The position numbers and the translations under genes are program-made. DNA of 64,000 nt from NCBI RefSeq assembly GCF_013402815.2, contig NZ_CP058601.1:2976001-3040000 (forward strand). Reading direction: 5' to 3'. Shown here piece by piece: positions 37,263 to 47,425 of this stretch. The notes under the pieces were generated by a model, which ran no database searches, was not told the DNA's origin, and was given only the letters and a program-made list of their open reading frames with translations. Origin of the DNA: Natrinema halophilum (GTDB lineage: Archaea; Halobacteriota; Halobacteria; Halobacteriales; Natrialbaceae). Each line of letters starts with the position of its first letter. The first letter of the stretch is position 1.

Positions 37263-37532
37263 TCAGGCCTGATCGATCGTTTCGCGGTAGTCTTCGACCA
37301 CTTCGATCGCCGCCTCGAGCTTGGTTTCCGTCGTCCCATCCGCCCGTTCGCGGGCCTGTCGGAGGGTGTTGAGGTGGGTGTCGAGAATGGCGTGATCGGG
37401 TTGCTGATCGCCCATCACGTAGTCCGCGAGCGCGTCCGTCGTTTCGCGGATGTCCCCACGGACGTCATCGTCGTCGGCCGATTTCGCCGCCTCCTCGAGT
37501 TCGTTTCGGGCCTGCTGGAGGTCCTGTGTCAT
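37263..37532 (-). CDS. Small helical haloarchaeal protein (DUF7553-like)
   Basis: An 89-aa, very acidic, all-helical protein: MTQDLQQARNELEEAAKSADDDDVRGDI, then TTDALADYVMGDQQPDHAILDTHLNTLRQARE, then a final helix. Haloarchaea carry several such small three-helix proteins of unknown function; I place it with DUF7553 tentatively by the 'PDH..LD.H...L' centre. It is convergent with the DUF2267 gene (13 bp between ends). Confidence 0.65.
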   Translation of the reverse strand: MTQDLQQARNELEEAAKSADDDDVRGDIRETTDALADYVMGDQQPDHAILDTHLNTLRQARERADGTTETKLEAAIEVVEDYRETIDQA

Positions 37533-37778
37533 ATCGGAGCAACGACCACTCGGCGGATAACTGTTGGCCGGGTATCAGCAACGCTCGGACACCGCCGATC
37601 CGGAAACCGGGCCGTATGCGATGCTACGGACCGCTTACCGCAGACTCCTCGTCCAGTAGCTCTCGTTTTCGGGACGCAGGGACACTGTACGCTTTGCCAC
37701 CCGAGTAGAAATACCAGACCGACACCTGATACTGACTGGCCCCTTTTTTGAATCGCACACCGCCTTCACGACCGTGTC

Positions 37779-38540
37779 ATGCAAGTAACACGACGCACTG
37801 CGATGAAGGCCATGGGTGCTGCCGGTGGAGTGACTGCGGTGAGCGGCATCGCGCTCGCTGCTGGCGAACACCCGGATGACGAACGGCCGAAACGCGACGA
37901 GAACTCGATGATCGACGAACAGCCAGCCGACGCGCCTGGTGCTGCCGTTCGGGTCGCGCACTTTTCTCCGGATGCGCCGAACGTCGACGTATACGTCGAC
38001 GGGAACCGGATTCTCTCGGACGTCGCCTACGGTGACGTTTCGCCGTACCTCGAGATCGAACCCGGCACCTACACGGTCGCGGTTACGGCGGCCGGTGATC
38101 CGAGCACGGTCGCCTTCGAGGGCGACGTTACGGTGGAGGCTGCTTTCTACACCGTCGCAGCTATCGGCGAACTCGGCGCGAGTTCGTTCGAGCCGCTCGT
38201 CCTCCTCGACGCCGGTTCGGCTCTCGTCCGTGCGGTACACGCCTCGCCAGATGCGCCCGCCGTCGACGTCTACGCCGACGACGAACTGCTCTTCGAGAAC
38301 CTGTCGTTCGGTGAATCGTCCGATTACATCGCCGTTCCCGCGGGCACGTACACCGTCTCGATCCGTCCGGCCGGCGATCCGGAGACGACGGTGTTCTCGG
38401 CCGACGTTACCCGCGAAATCGGGACCGCCTACACCGCGTACGCGATCGGCTATCTCGAGCCGCCGGCGGGGACGGAGGGCCGAGAATTCACCCTGAAACG
38501 GGTAGAAGACGGACCGATGGGCGAGAAAACGAAATCGTAG
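37779..38540 (+). CDS. Tat-exported protein with two DUF4397 domains
   Basis: A 253-aa secreted protein. The twin-arginine signal is at residues 3-30 (TRRTAMKAMGAAGGVTAVSGIALAAG), so it should cross the membrane folded through the Tat system whose TatC genes are at 12-16 kb. Two DUF4397 beta domains follow: AAVRVAHFSPDAPNVDVYVDG and ALVRAVHASPDAPAVDVYADD, each with a later 'V P A G T Y T V' strand. DUF4397 is of unknown function and probably a surface-exposed structural domain. No lipobox Cys. Confidence 0.9.
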   Translation: MQVTRRTAMKAMGAAGGVTAVSGIALAAGEHPDDERPKRDENSMIDEQPADAPGAAVRVAHFSPDAPNVDVYVDGNRILSDVAYGDVSPYLEIEPGTYTVAVTAAGDPSTVAFEGDVTVEAAFYTVAAIGELGASSFEPLVLLDAGSALVRAVHASPDAPAVDVYADDELLFENLSFGESSDYIAVPAGTYTVSIRPAGDPETTVFSADVTREIGTAYTAYAIGYLEPPAGTEGREFTLKRVEDGPMGEKTKS

Positions 38541-38741
38541 GTACAATTCGCCCCTTTCGACGAGTGTCGCGGACAGCCGTCGAGAACTCAGCAGCCGGCT
38601 TTCTGACCGATCTCACGCTCCCGATTCGTGGAGCGACGTTCCGGTCGGGAGACGGGTCTCCGGGAGACGCACAGGATTCGTCAGTTGCACGTCGACTCGG
38701 CATGCGTGTGGGTAAAGTGCCTCGATCACCTGTATCGGACA

Positions 38742-40799
38742 ATGAGTGAGACTCGAGGCCCCTTGCAGCCGGATCGGCCGGACGTCGATCTGTCCTTCGA
38801 CGTCGACGCCCCGTTCGAGCCCGCTGGCGATCAGCCCGACGCGATCGACCAGTTGGCCGACGGATTCCGGTCGGGGATGGACAAACAGACCTTGCTTGGC
38901 GTGACCGGCTCGGGAAAGACCAACACCGTCTCGTGGGTGTTCGAGGAGATCGAAAAGCCGACGCTGGTGATCGCTCACAACAAGACGCTGGCGGCCCAGC
39001 TCTACGAGGAGTTCCGGAACCTGTTCCCGGACAACGCCGTCGAGTACTTCGTCTCCTACTACGACTACTACCAGCCCGAGGCCTACGTCGAGCAGACCGA
39101 CACCTACATCGACAAGGACGCCTCGATCAACGACGAGATCGACCGCCTTCGCCACTCCGCGACCCGCTCGCTGCTCACGCGGGAGGACGTGATCGTCGTC
39201 GCGTCAGTGTCGGCGATTTACGGTCTCGGCGACCCCCGCAACTATATCGACATGTCGCTGCGACTCGAGGTCGGGGAGGACGTCGGCCGCGACGACCTGC
39301 TCGCACAGCTCGTCGATCTGAACTACGAGCGCAACGACGTCGACTTCACGCAGGGCACCTTCCGCGTGCGCGGCGACACGATAGAAATATACCCGATGTA
39401 CGGCCGGTACGCTGTTCGCGTCGAACTCTGGGGCGACGAAATCGACCGCATGGTCAAGGTCGACCCCCTCGAGGGGACGACGCAGGGCGAGCAACAGGCC
39501 GTCCTGATCCACCCCGCTGAACACTACTCGATCCCGGAGACGAAACTCGAGCAGGCGATGGACGAGATCCGCGACGATCTGGACGCTCGTATCTCGTACT
39601 TCGAGCGCCAGGGCGACCTGATCGCCGCCCAGCGCATCGAGGAGCGAACCACGTTCGACCTCGAGATGATGCAGGAGACGGGGTACTGCTCGGGGATCGA
39701 GAACTACTCCGTCTACCTTTCGGATCGAGACTCTGGCGACGCGCCGTACACGCTGCTCGACTACTTCCCCGATGACTTCCTCACCGTGGTCGACGAATCG
39801 CACGTAACGCTGCCGCAGGTTCGCGGACAGTACGCCGGCGACAAGTCCCGCAAGGATTCGCTGGTCGAGAACGGTTTCCGGCTGCCGACCGCCTACGACA
39901 ACCGCCCGCTCACCTTCGAGGAGTTCGAGGAGAAGACCGACCAGACCCTGTACGTCAGCGCGACCCCCGGCGACTACGAGCGCGAGGAGAGCGATCAGAT
40001 CGTCGAACAGATCGTCCGTCCCACACACCTCGTCGACCCGAAGGTCGAGGTCTCGCCCGCCAGCGGACAGGTCGACGACCTCATGGACCGCATCGACGAA
40101 CGGATCGACCGCGACGAACGCACTCTCGTCACCACCCTCACGAAGCGCATGGCCGAGGACCTGACCGAGTACCTCGAAGAGGCCGGGGTCGACGTGGCCT
40201 ACATGCACGACGAGACGGACACCCTGGAGCGCCACGAAATCATCCGCTCGCTTCGTTTGGGCGAAATCGACGTCCTCGTAGGGATCAACCTCCTGCGGGA
40301 GGGTCTGGACATCCCGGAGGTCTCGCTGGTGGCGATTCTCGACGCCGATCAGGAGGGTTTCCTCCGCTCGGAGACGACCCTGGTTCAGACGATGGGTCGC
40401 GCCGCGCGAAACGTCAACGGCGAGGTCGTCCTCTACGCCGACGACCCCTCGAACGCGATGGAGTCTGCCATCGAGGAGACCCAGCGTCGCCGCGAGATTC
40501 AACAGGAGTACAACGAAGAACACGGCTACGAACCCACGACGATCGAGAAGGAGATCGGCGAGACCAATCTCCCGGGCAGCAAGACCGACACCAGTGAGGT
40601 CTCCGGCCGCTCGCTCGCAGACGAGGACGAAGCCGAGCGGTACATCGCCGAGCTCGAGGACCGAATGCAAGAGGCAGCGAGCAACCTCGAGTTCGAACTG
40701 GCAGCGGACATTCGGGACCGGATTCGGGAAGTGCGCGAGGAGTTCGAACTGGAAGGCGACGATGACGAGGGTATCGCGCCGCCGACCGAGGAGTTCTGA
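38742..40799 (+). CDS. uvrB: Excinuclease ABC subunit B
   Basis: A 685-aa UvrB, the damage-verifying helicase-like subunit of UvrABC nucleotide excision repair. Seen: [17 protein letters not shown] (Walker A), the beta-hairpin region [36 protein letters not shown] (Walker B), the helicase motifs [25 protein letters not shown] and QTMGRAARN, and the C-terminal UVR domain ([27 protein letters not shown]). Start ATG 38742 ([11 protein letters not shown]); the longer frame is not protein-like. UvrA and UvrC are elsewhere. Confidence 0.97.
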   Translation: MSETRGPLQPDRPDVDLSFDVDAPFEPAGDQPDAIDQLADGFRSGMDKQTLLGVTGSGKTNTVSWVFEEIEKPTLVIAHNKTLAAQLYEEFRNLFPDNAVEYFVSYYDYYQPEAYVEQTDTYIDKDASINDEIDRLRHSATRSLLTREDVIVVASVSAIYGLGDPRNYIDMSLRLEVGEDVGRDDLLAQLVDLNYERNDVDFTQGTFRVRGDTIEIYPMYGRYAVRVELWGDEIDRMVKVDPLEGTTQGEQQAVLIHPAEHYSIPETKLEQAMDEIRDDLDARISYFERQGDLIAAQRIEERTTFDLEMMQETGYCSGIENYSVYLSDRDSGDAPYTLLDYFPDDFLTVVDESHVTLPQVRGQYAGDKSRKDSLVENGFRLPTAYDNRPLTFEEFEEKTDQTLYVSATPGDYEREESDQIVEQIVRPTHLVDPKVEVSPASGQVDDLMDRIDERIDRDERTLVTTLTKRMAEDLTEYLEEAGVDVAYMHDETDTLERHEIIRSLRLGEIDVLVGINLLREGLDIPEVSLVAILDADQEGFLRSETTLVQTMGRAARNVNGEVVLYADDPSNAMESAIEETQRRREIQQEYNEEHGYEPTTIEKEIGETNLPGSKTDTSEVSGRSLADEDEAERYIAELEDRMQEAASNLEFELAADIRDRIREVREEFELEGDDDEGIAPPTEEF

Positions 40800-40841
40800 C
40801 GTTGGAATCTGTTCCTGAGATCCTTCGATAGCGCTCGAGAT

Positions 40842-41145
40842 CGATGCCCGTCGATGCGCTCTCCAATCCAACCGTCGAAGACTCGTTCCAAGAACAGACG
40901 ACGGAACGGACGTATACGTTCACTGACGATCAGTGCCAGCGCCACCACCTCGAGTTCCCCAGCACGGCCTCCTCGAGGAAGCCCCCGATCAGTACACGCT
41001 CATCGTAACTGTCAGATACGGGAACAAGATTAGCTACGAGATCGATCAGCCGGCCGGCGAGACGGTGGGCGTTACCAGGGGAAGCGTGACAGAGTGTGGC
41101 TACGGGCTTTCATTCTGCAATACCGTTACGCGGAGTGTACCGTAA
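40842..41145 (+). pseudogene. Broken small secreted-type ORF
   Basis: Frame 1 begins MPVDALSNPTVEDSFQEQTT and reads to CQRHHLEFPSTAS. A second frame then continues LLEEAPDQYTLIVTVRYGNKISYEID and on to a Cys-containing end at 41145. Both parts are protein-like, suggesting one gene split by a frameshift near 40965. Family not recognised. It lies at the left border of the AT-richer region. Confidence 0.4.
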
Positions 41146-41189
41146 GCTTCATCGAAGTATCCACGCTCAAGTAATCGAGTAAGTGCGTC

Positions 41190-41366
41190 CTATTTGGTTT
41201 CATCTGTAGATCTTCCCGGGACGACATTCGCCAATAGTCCGGTCCGTCGGATCGTCCCGGATAGAACTGCAGCTTCGTATCTTGGAGTTAGATACATCAG
41301 ATATAACACATTTGGCAGCGGGGTTTGAAACGTAGCGACAGCTGCTTCGTCATGCGAATCGGTCAT
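41190..41366 (-). CDS. Small ORF of 58 aa, uncertain
   Basis: Start ATG 41366: MTDSHDEAAVATFQTPLPNV, then LYLMYLTPRYEAAVLSGTIRR and a short polar end. It is divergent from the ABC exporter pair across an AT-rich gap (TTATTTATTTAATATAA near 41465). There is no homology I can name. It could be a small product or only a chance frame. Confidence 0.25.
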   Translation of the reverse strand: MTDSHDEAAVATFQTPLPNVLYLMYLTPRYEAAVLSGTIRRTGLLANVVPGRSTDETK

Positions 41367-41616
41367 CGTTTGAGCCTCTCGGACGGTATCACTATTGACG
41401 ACACAGGGAGACCCGATGCCGGAACTCATCATACTAGTACACGAGTCTGAGTGACCCACACCGAAGCTTATTTATTTAATATAATTTTCTATGGAATTAT
41501 GGGCGCTAAACGATTGTATCATCCACTTTGCCACGATCTGAACGGTTTCGTCAGGTCTACGAACAAATTCGTCGAATCAGTCGCTGAACTCGATAAATGT
41601 TCTAAGCAGTATTCCT

Positions 41617-43503
41617 GTGATGAATAAGGCGTTGCCGTGGAAGGGGGGACAGCGACCACTCATATGCTTGATTCGAAGATTTGGCCGTCCACACGCGGTA
41701 AAGATCGGTTGCGGGCTAGTAGCGGTGACGGTCGCTCGACTGCCACAGCGCGTTCCGCCGCTTATTATCGGTGTTGCGCTGGATTCACTCCTCTTACATA
41801 GTCAGCAGTACTCGATTCCGCTCATCCCCCAGCACGTGATTCCGACTTCACAGAGGGGACAACTGTGGTTTACCGTCTCCGTGATTGTCGGCGCCATCAT
41901 ACTCGAAAGTATCTTCGACTACATGGGTCGACTTGCCTACGAACGCGGGACGCTGGAGATGATTCACGACATACGAACGAGTAGCTACGAATCCGTCATC
42001 AACTTCCAGATGGGGTACTTCGATAGGACGTCGACAGGTGATATCATGAGCGTGATGAACAACGATATTAACAACTTGAAGAAGGGCTCGGAGGCGATCT
42101 ACCAGGCCATCGACTTCGGTGGAAAGCTCGTCTTCGCGTTCGCGTTCATGGTCGTTTTGAACTGGGAATTGGCGCTGTTAGTCGCAATTATTCCGATCGG
42201 CCTCGCTCTCGTGAGCCGCTTCTACGCTGCCGTCCTCCAGTCCCACTACACGGATGTCCGTGCGAGCATTGGTACGATCAATGAACGTATCAATGACGTA
42301 ATCGACGGGATCACGACAGTCAAAACGTCGAATCGGGAAGATTACGAGCGGACCCAGCTACGGGATACATCGGAGGAATACAAGCAGAACAAGTGGTCGG
42401 CGATACGAATCAGGCTTGTCTACGATAGCATCCTCTATTTTTTCAACTCGATTGGCGTGTGGGGGCTGTTCTTGGTAGGCGGATACTGGATCATAAGCGG
42501 CCCACCGGCCGTCTTCCAGACGACGCTCACCGCGGGTACACTGTTGACGTTCATCATCTACTCGAAATCGTTCCTCGCTCCTGTGAGAAACCTAGCTGTG
42601 AGAGTAATCGATCGCCTACAAGACGCCTCAGCCTCCGCCGAACGAATCGTCTCCCTGTTCGATTCACCGGAGTTCTCCGAGAAATCCCGAAACGAGAATG
42701 ACATGGAGTTTTCGGAGCCGTCTGTCGAATACGACGATGTAACTTTCAGCTACGACGGTGCCGAGGAGGTAGCTCTTGATGATGTCACTCTCACTGCCGA
42801 ACCGGGCCAGTTCATCGGTATTGTCGGATCGAGTGGTGCAGGGAAATCGACACTGATGAAGCTGCTGTTCCAGTTCTACCAGGCAGACAGGGGAGAGATC
42901 CGTATCGACGGACAAGACATCTCTGAGCTCGATTTGGGCAGTCTCAGACAGGAGCTAGGCTATGTTAGTCAGGATCCAGTCATGTTTCCCGGAACAGTCA
43001 GGGAGAACATCATCTATGGCAGTCCTGCCCAAAGGAGAGACGAGTCCACCATCCAAGAAGCAGCGAAGGTAGCGGGTGCACACGAGTTCATCGAGGCGCT
43101 ACCCGAGGGGTACGACACCACGGTCGGTGAGAGCGGAAGCCAACTTTCCGGTGGGCAGCGACAACGGATAGCGTTGGCCCGCGTGTTCTATCACGATCCG
43201 TCAGTACTCGTTCTCGACGAAGCAACGAGCCACGTAGACAATGAGACGGAGATGATCATTCAGCAGAATTTACAAGGGCAGTTCGATACTCAGACGATCT
43301 TCGCGATTGCTCACCGTCTCTCGACACTTCGAAATGCAGATCGTATCCTGGTCTTCGACGACGGCGAAATCGTCGAGCGTGGAATCCATGAAGAGTTGCT
43401 CGAAATGGATGGCTTGTACGCGAACCTCTGGCGTATTCAGACTGGTGAAGTACACTTTCCCGATACCATGAGTAGCGAATACTCGCAGATGGCAAATGAG
43501 TAG
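41617..43503 (+). CDS. ABC exporter half-transporter 1
   Basis: A 628-aa fused permease-ATPase. Six helices (~30-320) include the exporter coupling region RTSTGDIMSVMNNDINNLKKG. The ATPase (~370-600) has GIVGSSGAGKSTLMKL, Q-loop YVSQDP, signature LSGGQRQRIALAR, Walker B VLVLDEATSHVDNETE and H-loop IAHRLST. All sites are intact. This is the MsbA/multidrug-type B family that exports hydrophobic molecules or peptides; no peptidase domain. It overlaps the next half-transporter by 8 bp, so they probably form a heterodimer. Codon use and base composition are AT-richer than flanking genes. Confidence 0.93.
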   Translation: MMNKALPWKGGQRPLICLIRRFGRPHAVKIGCGLVAVTVARLPQRVPPLIIGVALDSLLLHSQQYSIPLIPQHVIPTSQRGQLWFTVSVIVGAIILESIFDYMGRLAYERGTLEMIHDIRTSSYESVINFQMGYFDRTSTGDIMSVMNNDINNLKKGSEAIYQAIDFGGKLVFAFAFMVVLNWELALLVAIIPIGLALVSRFYAAVLQSHYTDVRASIGTINERINDVIDGITTVKTSNREDYERTQLRDTSEEYKQNKWSAIRIRLVYDSILYFFNSIGVWGLFLVGGYWIISGPPAVFQTTLTAGTLLTFIIYSKSFLAPVRNLAVRVIDRLQDASASAERIVSLFDSPEFSEKSRNENDMEFSEPSVEYDDVTFSYDGAEEVALDDVTLTAEPGQFIGIVGSSGAGKSTLMKLLFQFYQADRGEIRIDGQDISELDLGSLRQELGYVSQDPVMFPGTVRENIIYGSPAQRRDESTIQEAAKVAGAHEFIEALPEGYDTTVGESGSQLSGGQRQRIALARVFYHDPSVLVLDEATSHVDNETEMIIQQNLQGQFDTQTIFAIAHRLSTLRNADRILVFDDGEIVERGIHEELLEMDGLYANLWRIQTGEVHFPDTMSSEYSQMANE

Positions 43504-45373
43504 ACGCGATTTTGCCGAAGCAGCCGGGACGCAGATGCCACTATTGCGGATCATCCGAACCGTTGGGAGGCCGAACCTCCCCTACTTTCTACTTGGAATC
43601 GTGGGAACAACTGTTGGAACGTTCGCCAGTTATGCAGATATCTATTTGATCGGCCTCGCTATAGACGCTATATTCAACCAGCAGGCGTTTAGCGTACCAC
43701 TGCTCTCAGAATCACTTCTCCCAGAGAGTCAGATGGGCCTGCTGTTTCAAACAGTCATCTTCCTCATTGCATTCAAGGCTGCTGACATAATTGCGACGAT
43801 GTGTGGTCGATTTGGTTTCAACGTGTTTGCACAGCGCGTTCTCCACGACCTTCGCGTCGAAACCTTTGATACCGCACAACGACTCGGTATCGAATTTTTC
43901 GACACGAACGAGAGCGGTGATGTGATGAATGTTCTCAATGATGATATAAATAAACTAGAAGAGTTCCTCACGTTCAGCATTCGGCATACGATCTGGATTG
44001 TTGCCTCGTTATCCGCATCGATGATCTTCATGCTAGAGTTGAACGTTCAACTCGCGTTCGTCGTTCTCGTTGCATCCCCCCTCTTCGCAGGGATCAACTA
44101 CTGGTTCTCTCAGGAACTCGAGAAACGCCAGGATATCGTCCGCGCAAAGGCAGGGTCACTGAACGCCCAATTGAAAACGAGTCTAAGTGGGATCTACCAG
44201 ATCAAATCGTCCAACGCGGAGGCGTTCGAAACTGAACGGGTCGAGCAAGCGTCCGACGATCACTTGCAAGCTCGTTGGGACGATCGCAGAATATACGCCC
44301 GTCAGCGGCCACTTATGCGGCTCTTGTCGGGAGCATGGCTGCTTTTGATTCTCGTGATTGGTTTTTATTGGATCGTTGTGGAGCCACCGATGTTCTTCGA
44401 AGGCACGCTTACTGCCGGGCAACTCATTCCGTTTTTGATCTACATGCAGCGGCTAACGAAGCCAATGCAGGACTTCGGATGGATTCTTGAAAAGTACAAA
44501 GAAGCGAAAGCTTCTGCGAAACGGATCCTCGGTATCAGTAGAGGCGATGAGTATACGCCAACGCAAGCGGAGTTTGATCCATCGATACCAATTACACAGG
44601 GGAGCGTCGAATGGAACAACGTTCAGTTTCGCTATCCAGGGAGTAGTGAGCAAGCACTGACTGACATCTCGATGAGCGTCGATGCAGGTGAGACGATCGG
44701 TATCGTTGGGACGACAGGCGCAGGAAAATCGACGCTCACGAAACTGCTTCTCAAGTTCTATGTGCCGGATTCCGGTCGGATTCGAGTCGACGGTCACGAC
44801 CTCGACGATATTGCACCAGCAACACTACGAAGCGCGGTTGGATACGTTAGCCAAGATCCATACCTGTTCGATCGTTCGATCAGGGAAAATATCACATATA
44901 GTTATCCAGAAGCGACGGACGAGGAAATCAAAGCCGCTGCAAAAACGGCTGGAATTCACGATTTCGTCGGTCGGCTTCCTGACGGCTACCACACGAACGT
45001 CGGTGAACACGGTGAGAAGCTATCCGGTGGCCAAAAGCAGCGGATCGCCATCGCACGAGCGATCCTTCAAGATCCCCCACTCATGATATTGGATGAGGCA
45101 ACCAGCCACGTTGACAACGAAACGGAGTCGTTCATCCAACGCAACCTCGAAGAACTCACAGCGAATCGGACGACCTTCATCATTGCACATCGAATCTCTA
45201 CGGTTCGTACTGCGGACCGCATTTTCGTTCTCAAAGACGGAATGATTCGTGAAAAGGGAGATCACACCGATCTATTGGCACAGGAGGGGGTCTACACCGA
45301 TCTCTGGAACATCCAAGTCGGTGACGTGCAATCAGTTACCGAAGATAGCCGGTCTATCGATAGTCAGCTGTAG
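43496..45373 (+). CDS. ABC exporter half-transporter 2
   Basis: A 625-aa partner of the upstream protein. It has six helices and the same domain order: NESGDVMNVLNDDINKLEEF, GIVGTTGAGKSTLTKLLLKFY, YVSQDPYLFDRSIRENITYSYP, LSGGQKQRIAIARAIL, LMILDEATSHVDNETE and IIAHRIST. Both nucleotide sites have the Glu after Walker B, so both may hydrolyse ATP. Its start lies within the last codons of half 1 (ATGAGTAG). The cargo is unknown; nearby flavin/pyrimidine genes make a related small molecule one possibility. Confidence 0.93.
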   Translation: MSRRDFAEAAGTQMPLLRIIRTVGRPNLPYFLLGIVGTTVGTFASYADIYLIGLAIDAIFNQQAFSVPLLSESLLPESQMGLLFQTVIFLIAFKAADIIATMCGRFGFNVFAQRVLHDLRVETFDTAQRLGIEFFDTNESGDVMNVLNDDINKLEEFLTFSIRHTIWIVASLSASMIFMLELNVQLAFVVLVASPLFAGINYWFSQELEKRQDIVRAKAGSLNAQLKTSLSGIYQIKSSNAEAFETERVEQASDDHLQARWDDRRIYARQRPLMRLLSGAWLLLILVIGFYWIVVEPPMFFEGTLTAGQLIPFLIYMQRLTKPMQDFGWILEKYKEAKASAKRILGISRGDEYTPTQAEFDPSIPITQGSVEWNNVQFRYPGSSEQALTDISMSVDAGETIGIVGTTGAGKSTLTKLLLKFYVPDSGRIRVDGHDLDDIAPATLRSAVGYVSQDPYLFDRSIRENITYSYPEATDEEIKAAAKTAGIHDFVGRLPDGYHTNVGEHGEKLSGGQKQRIAIARAILQDPPLMILDEATSHVDNETESFIQRNLEELTANRTTFIIAHRISTVRTADRIFVLKDGMIREKGDHTDLLAQEGVYTDLWNIQVGDVQSVTEDSRSIDSQL

Positions 45374-45851
45374 GGGCGTACAAAAGCAAATCGAAGGTAG
45401 CGGCTCGCTCTTTGATGAATTGATCGATTGTACAATCTGCGGGTACCGTAGACCGCCTGGGTGGCGAGCCAAGCGGAACTCTGCCTGCCTCCCTGTAGTA
45501 GTATTCGACGGTGGGTGTTTTCTCGCCGGTTTTGTGCGTGAAGGTATCGAGGATGATGACGATACCTTCACCCCACCGCTTCGTTGTCGTTAGTCCGTTG
45601 AAGATGCTCCAGACGTCCTTTATTTGAGCTATTTTCGGCCTACTCCCCGAGAAACTTGTTCAGGGCATGCTCGCTTTTGGCTGGAAGAACGTGGCTCGAG
45701 ATACTGTAATGCTCTCATTGCTACCACCAACAAGACCTGTGACGTTTGGTGTGACGTATTGCTTCAGTCTCGGCGAGAAGCGCTCTAACTTCTCAATTGG
45801 CACAGTACCCGAGAAGACAATGAACGTGGTCGTTTCACGCTGGTTCTCCAC
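45354..45851 (-). pseudogene. Interrupted unknown ORF
   Basis: One minus-strand frame encodes MENQRETTTFIVFSGTVPIEKL ... FFQPKASMP, then a TGA at 45660-45662. It continues in the same frame as SGSRPKIAQIKDVWSIFNGL ... VIILDTFTHKTGEKT to a stop at 45354. Both parts look like coding sequence, so this may be a gene with a nonsense mutation. Family not recognised. Its 3' end overlaps the last 20 bp of the ABC gene. Confidence 0.35.
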
Positions 45852-45939
45852 GCTTCACCAGCATGACGTGCGAAGTCAAGGTATTCAGTACTGGCAAAAC
45901 GACAAATTTATTTCTTTAGTTTTGAGTTAAATATAATAG

Positions 45940-46710
45940 ATGGAAACACAAACACAAGTGTCGCTGTTCCAGATCGACGATTATGGTCCGTGGACGGTTA
46001 CTCCCGAACCCCGCTACGAGATGGACCTACAGGTACTGCAGTCAAGATTGTTCCGCGACATCGCGAGGTTTGTCGGTAGCAAAGGCGGTTACGTTTTCCA
46101 GACGCGGTACGATAACGTCATTGGAATCACCAATCACCTCGATATGGAGGACCATGCCCTCTTACAGGAATCAATCGCGAATAATTTCCCCGTGACGGTG
46201 AGCATAGGAGTCTCTTCCGCTCCGCGTCCAGGTGAGGCGGTAAAACAGTCTACACAGATACTGCAAGAACGGGGCAGTGCTCAGGACCCGAACCGGGTCG
46301 AAGTGCTCGGCGGAACGACGACCTCCGATGAGCCTGCCGTCCCGCTCGTCGCGCACTTCGATATCGTCGATGTGACCGGAGAATACACGGACGAGATAAG
46401 CGAATACGAGACGTTCCAGAAAGTGATGTCGAGTTATTTATCACTCTCTGAATACATGAGGTCGTCGTACGGTGCCCTCTCGTTCTACGCTGGCGGTGAC
46501 AACGTCATCGCGATCTGTCCATATCTCAAACGTGAGGATTTCGAGGCGGCGGTCGAGCACGTAATGGAGGATGGAGGACCCAAGTACAGGGTCGGCATCG
46601 GCCATGGTCAGACCATCCAGGACGCCGGAATGTCCGCAAAGGACGCACTCGAGACGTGTCGCGAGCGACAGGAATCCGTCCACCTCGAGTTACAGACTCA
46701 GGTACTGTGA
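45940..46710 (+). CDS. arfA: GTP cyclohydrolase III (intact)
   Basis: A 256-aa enzyme of the archaeal GTP cyclohydrolase III family, which opens GTP to the formamido-pyrimidine nucleotide (FAPy) used for riboflavin and F420. Two repeats related to GGDEF-type cyclases are seen: YGPWTVTPEPRYEMDLQVLQSR ... FQTRYDNVIGITNHL, and FDIVDVTGEYTDEISEYETF ... SFYAGGDNVIAICPYL. The C-terminus is GIGHGQTIQDAGMSAKDALETCRE. Metal-site D-N pairs are intact in both repeats. An ATTTATT box ~30 bp upstream and no leader suggest a leaderless mRNA. It is the only complete copy in the window. Confidence 0.9.
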   Translation: METQTQVSLFQIDDYGPWTVTPEPRYEMDLQVLQSRLFRDIARFVGSKGGYVFQTRYDNVIGITNHLDMEDHALLQESIANNFPVTVSIGVSSAPRPGEAVKQSTQILQERGSAQDPNRVEVLGGTTTSDEPAVPLVAHFDIVDVTGEYTDEISEYETFQKVMSSYLSLSEYMRSSYGALSFYAGGDNVIAICPYLKREDFEAAVEHVMEDGGPKYRVGIGHGQTIQDAGMSAKDALETCRERQESVHLELQTQVL

Positions 46711-46785
46711 CCGCCGTCAGGACGCATATCGCCTGATCATTCCGTCGAAGAGCGCAGTATCGCCTCTTCAGACAGTATCTTGCCG

Positions 46786-47208
46786 ATGCTCGTCAACGCT
46801 CACCTTCACATCGGAGATTCGATTGCCACGGTGCGACCGTCGGACCTGACGTCGTCGAGGGTGTCGTGTGTTCGAGACCGAGAGGAATCGACGACTTCGG
46901 TGGCAGTCGGCGGCCACGAAATCGGGCCCATCGACTTGAGAGCGACGATTCAGGTTTGCTCGAAATCACCAACGGTTTCGGAGCGGGTAGCGCAGACGTC
47001 GATGACTTTGCCGACCGACGGGCGGAGATGCGTTCGGCGAACTATCCCCTCGCGGTTCACGCCGGCGAACCGAACGGTTCCGAAGAGCTCCGTTACTCGA
47101 TCATGAACCGCATCTACTTGTCACATGGTGCATGCTGAAGACGAGCACCTCGAACGTATCGCGAACCAGTACACTGTCTCGAAAGGCGTGAAACGAGTCC
47201 TCCTGTAG
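46786..47208 (+). pseudogene. Frameshifted amidohydrolase remnant
   Basis: Amidohydrolase-superfamily motifs appear in order but in different frames. MLVNAHLHIGDS (metal HxH) is in frame 1, ANYPLAVHAGEPNGSEELRYSI (metal His after strand 5) in frame 2, and HLVHAEDEHLERIANQYTV (strand 6 His) in frame 3, ending at a TAG at 47206. The length is about half of a normal enzyme. At least two frameshifts and probably deletions make it nonfunctional. It follows the intact cyclohydrolase in the same direction. Confidence 0.6.
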
Positions 47209-47425
47209 CGCCACCACGACGAAATCACCCGGCAAGGCGTGATAGTAAACCGTCGATAGAGCGTTCGACCCGGCGATCGACGTCAATGCTGCTGATGCGA
47301 CCGTTCGGTGTGACCGCCGAAACGATGCCGCGTTTATCACTCACTCATTATTTCATCGGCCCGGTCCATGGGGCGGATTGACTGTACGATTCGACGGTAG
47401 CGGGTCTGTATTCGTTGTCACCACA

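Noticed and set aside
39204-40871. Minus-strand frame of 555 codons across uvrB
   Set aside because: Shadow of uvrB, whose helicase motifs are unambiguous.
41190-41366. Small ORF as a peptide precursor for the adjacent ABC exporters
   Set aside because: No leader/core pattern, no modification enzyme, opposite strand, and the exporters lack a peptidase domain.
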